Assembly: GCA_900549455.1 (NCBI GenBank)
Contig: UROM01000081.1
Coordinates: 1-7,974, forward strand
DNA: 7,974 nucleotides
Source: an uncultured Collinsella sp.
GTDB taxonomy: Bacteria; Actinomycetota; Coriobacteriia; Coriobacteriales; Coriobacteriaceae
Direction: 5' to 3'
Part shown: piece by piece, positions 6,561 to 7,974 of the stretch
How the letters are laid out: every line of letters starts with the position of its first letter
Position numbering within the stretch: position 1 is the stretch's first letter
Position numbers and translations under genes: made by a program
Notes under the pieces: generated by a model
Told to the model about the DNA's origin: nothing
The model's input: only the letters and a program-made list of their open reading frames with translations
The model's database searches: none

Positions 6561-7194
6561 CGGCCTCCTCCTTATCCACTACATCCCCGAAGCCATGGTG
6601 CACAAGCCATGCGTCCAGTTGTTCAAAGAGCGAGTTGTCGCCCGCCGCATTATCGATTACCGTCGTAGCGAGATTGCAAAGTGAAGCCTCATCAGGTTGG
6701 CATGAAGACCGCGCATCAAAATCAGTGGGCTCCATACCACGATGAATGGCACGCCCGCGACGAACTGCTAAAGGAGCGCTGATAACCAGAATTTCATCAG
6801 CCAGGCCAAAAGCATCCTCAAAACCAGTCGGGGCAGAAACCTCGACCACCGCAAAGGGATAACGGGGAGACGAAACCGTGCAGCAGACCGGATCAAGAAT
6901 CCTCAGTGACAGCTGTTCGATAAGAACCGGATGAACGATGCCATTGAGCCGCGCAACTGTATCAGGAGAAGCGAAAGCTCGAGCAGCGAGGACATTGCGG
7001 CGAATGCCGCCCTCCCCGTCCAGAATGTCCCAACCGAATTCTTCCGCGAGGGCATTGACGATATCGGAGCCTGGCACATACAGCGATTTGGCAAGCTCAT
7101 CCAGATCGATAAGCATGGCGCCATGAGATTCGAGATAGCGGCAGGCAGTCGATTTACCCGAAGCAATATTGCCTAAGACAAAAGCGGTAAACAT
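6553..7194 (-). CDS. coaE: Dephospho-CoA kinase
   Basis: A 213-residue P-loop kinase for the last step of coenzyme A synthesis, ATP-dependent 3'-phosphorylation of dephospho-CoA in the cytosol. Walker A GNIASGKST is at 8-16. IDLDELAKSLY (29-39) carries the D30/D32 pair expected for substrate/Mg contact, followed by LNGIVHPVL (83-91, the conserved HP). A lid-like R-rich stretch RRGRAIHRG (145-153) and AR...CQ (161-166) precede TTVIDNAAGDNSLFEQLDAWL (177-197), the familiar C-terminal aD.vidN.g....l..qv pattern. The strand normally ending PLLFE reads VVEVSAPTGFE here, so the protein is somewhat divergent. The open frame extends upstream to 7545 through the 5S gene and terminator, but ATG 7192-7194 with GGAGG 5 bases before it gives a family-typical length. 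It is first in a coaE-transglycosylase-uvrB unit and overlaps the next gene by 8 bases. Confidence 0.93.
   Translation of the reverse strand: MFTAFVLGNIASGKSTACRYLESHGAMLIDLDELAKSLYVPGSDIVNALAEEFGWDILDGEGGIRRNVLAARAFASPDTVARLNGIVHPVLIEQLSLRILDPVCCTVSSPRYPFAVVEVSAPTGFEDAFGLADEILVISAPLAVRRGRAIHRGMEPTDFDARSSCQPDEASLCNLATTVIDNAAGDNSLFEQLDAWLVHHGFGDVVDKEEADV
6567..6573 (-). promoter_or_regulatory. Strong ribosome binding site inside coaE for the transglycosylase
   Basis: AAGGAGG on the minus strand, 6 bases before ATG 6558-6560, lies wholly within the last codons of coaE. It supports the overlapping start and independent re-initiation on the coaE message. Confidence 0.8.
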
Positions 7195-7199
7195 CAAGT

Positions 7200-7204
7200 C
7201 CTCC
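7200..7204 (-). promoter_or_regulatory. coaE ribosome binding site
   Basis: GGAGG (within AGGGAGG) on the minus strand lies 5 bases before ATG 7192-7194. It rejects the much longer frame that would run through the rRNA terminator and 5S gene. Confidence 0.85.
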
Positions 7205-7222
7205 CTAACGCCAATGGGAGTT

Positions 7223-7253
7223 ATTATCGCGCAAATACAAAAGAAGGACTCAA
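7223..7253 (-). promoter_or_regulatory. Candidate coaE promoter
   Basis: On the minus strand GATAAT (plus 7223-7228) is preceded by TTGAGT (plus 7248-7253) at 19-base spacing, longer than the ideal 17. The whole 7195-7321 stretch is AT-richer than its surroundings and lies between the rRNA terminator and coaE, where a promoter is expected. The precise boxes are a guess; other TTG and TA-rich words exist in the same gap. Confidence 0.35.
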
Positions 7254-7321
7254 AATACAGCCAAACAGTAAGACAAGCTAAACGAAGGCGAGTTCTTGTA
7301 TTACAACTCTCTATTAAACGC

Positions 7322-7353
7322 AAAAAAGGGGGAGGCCGCGAGGCCTCCCCCTT
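7322..7353 (-). terminator. Intrinsic terminator of the rRNA operon
   Basis: A perfect 12-bp inverted repeat, AAGGGGGAGGCC (7326-7337) and GGCCTCCCCCTT (7342-7353), is separated by four bases. Read on the minus strand, the GC-rich stem runs straight into TTTTTT (plus 7322-7327) and then GCGTTT. It lies about 35 bases after the 5S gene, in the right orientation to end the rRNA transcript and insulate coaE. This is the strongest regulatory signal in the window. Confidence 0.95.
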
Positions 7354-7368
7354 CTTCAGTTCAGGCGC

Positions 7369-7383
7369 ACGGCTCGGTGCCGT
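7369..7383 (-). other. Small hairpin between 5S and terminator
   Basis: ACGGC (7369-7373) pairs with GCCGT (7379-7383) around a five-base loop, just after the 5S gene on the minus strand. It may be a processing or protective structure at the 3' end of the 5S precursor. Role is inferred from position only. Confidence 0.4.
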
Positions 7384-7387
7384 CCAC

Positions 7388-7507
7388 CGGTCAGCGGCGC
7401 CCTGGCCTCCCACGGGCTGACCCCGCAGTACTCTCGGCGCGATGGGGCTTAGCTTCCGGGTTCGGAACGGGACCGGGCGTGCCCCCCATGCTCTGGCCGC
7501 TGACCGG
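7388..7507 (-). rRNA. rrf: 5S ribosomal RNA
   Basis: On the minus strand the stretch shows the usual 5S core, including GGTCCCGTTCCGAACCCGG and GAAGCTAAGCCCC (loop B/C region) and the later GTACTGCGGGG. The terminal helix I is clear: CAGCGGC near 7392-7398 and GCCGCTG near 7496-7502 pair, and pairing extends outward to CCACCGG (7384-7390) with CCGGTGG (7504-7510), giving up to 15 bp in the precursor. Mature ends are approximate to a few bases. Sequence style resembles actinobacterial 5S genes. It is the last gene of the rRNA operon. Confidence 0.95.
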
Positions 7508-7510
7508 TGG

Positions 7511-7650
7511 GCGGCGCCCACCGTTACGGTGTCCGGGTGTCTCATACACGTGCCCTGGGGGCCGCATGGCGTATAGGGGGGAGTGACTCGGGGGCATCCT
7601 CGTGCCCGGACCGCGCTTCAGAGCGCATGTCCCGCGGGCCGCGAGGTGCG
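7511..7650 (-). other. 23S-5S internal transcribed spacer
   Basis: About 140 GC-rich bases between 23S and 5S. I see no tRNA or open reading frame of merit. Small hairpins are present: CACCG/CGGTG (7519-7523, 7527-7531), GGGCA/TGCCC (7592-7596, 7603-7607) and GCGCT/AGCGC (7613-7617, 7622-7626). Part of the 23S-proximal end probably pairs with the 5' flank of 23S, outside the window, for RNase processing. Confidence 0.7.

Positions 7651-7974
<324 letters not shown>

Noticed and set aside
7195..7545. N-terminal extension of CoaE upstream to 7545
   Set aside because: Would be translated from 5S rRNA and its terminator; the family length and ribosome site fit ATG 7192-7194.
7511..7650. tRNA in the 23S-5S spacer
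   Set aside because: No cloverleaf, T-loop GTTCRAAYC-like word or acceptor stem could be made; only short hairpins.

Overview
The window looks like a complete or near-complete short assembly contig from a GC-rich bacterium, most likely an actinomycetote of class Coriobacteriia (Collinsella or a close relative). That assignment is an inference from GC-rich codon use, the actinobacterial style of the 5S rRNA, the coaE/uvrB neighbourhood and the general look of UvrB. No database search was possible. I found no mobile element, CRISPR array, tRNA, toxin-antitoxin pair or defence system. This is an ordinary chromosomal housekeeping segment.

Layout: positions 1-47 are not genomic. They are an Illumina Nextera index/transposase adapter left on the contig end. 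Genomic sequence begins near 48, inside a 5'-truncated Mrp/NBP35-type Fe-S carrier ATPase gene (plus strand, to 629). It is followed without a gap by a BaiN/HI0933-family flavoprotein (630-1901). After an 79-base intergenic stretch with a TATAAT box and a strong hairpin comes a second, larger FAD-dependent dehydrogenase of the COG2509 type (1981-3621). These three genes form a plus-strand group of Fe-S and flavin redox functions.

A short convergent intergenic region with hairpins (3622-3686) separates them from a minus-strand group: uvrB (3687-5927), a membrane-anchored SLT-family lytic transglycosylase (5979-6560) and coaE (6553-7194). coaE is first in this transcription unit. It overlaps the transglycosylase gene by 8 bases, and uvrB follows 51 bases later. 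The group combines coenzyme A synthesis, cell-wall remodelling and nucleotide excision repair; coaE close to uvrB is familiar in actinobacteria.

Upstream of coaE lies the 3' end of an rRNA operon on the same (minus) strand: the last ~324 bases of 23S (7651-7974, cut by the window end), a ~143-base spacer, 5S rRNA (about 7388-7507) and a very strong intrinsic terminator (7322-7353). The contig therefore stops inside a multicopy rRNA gene, a usual assembly break point. The ~127 AT-rich bases between that terminator and coaE should hold the coaE promoter.
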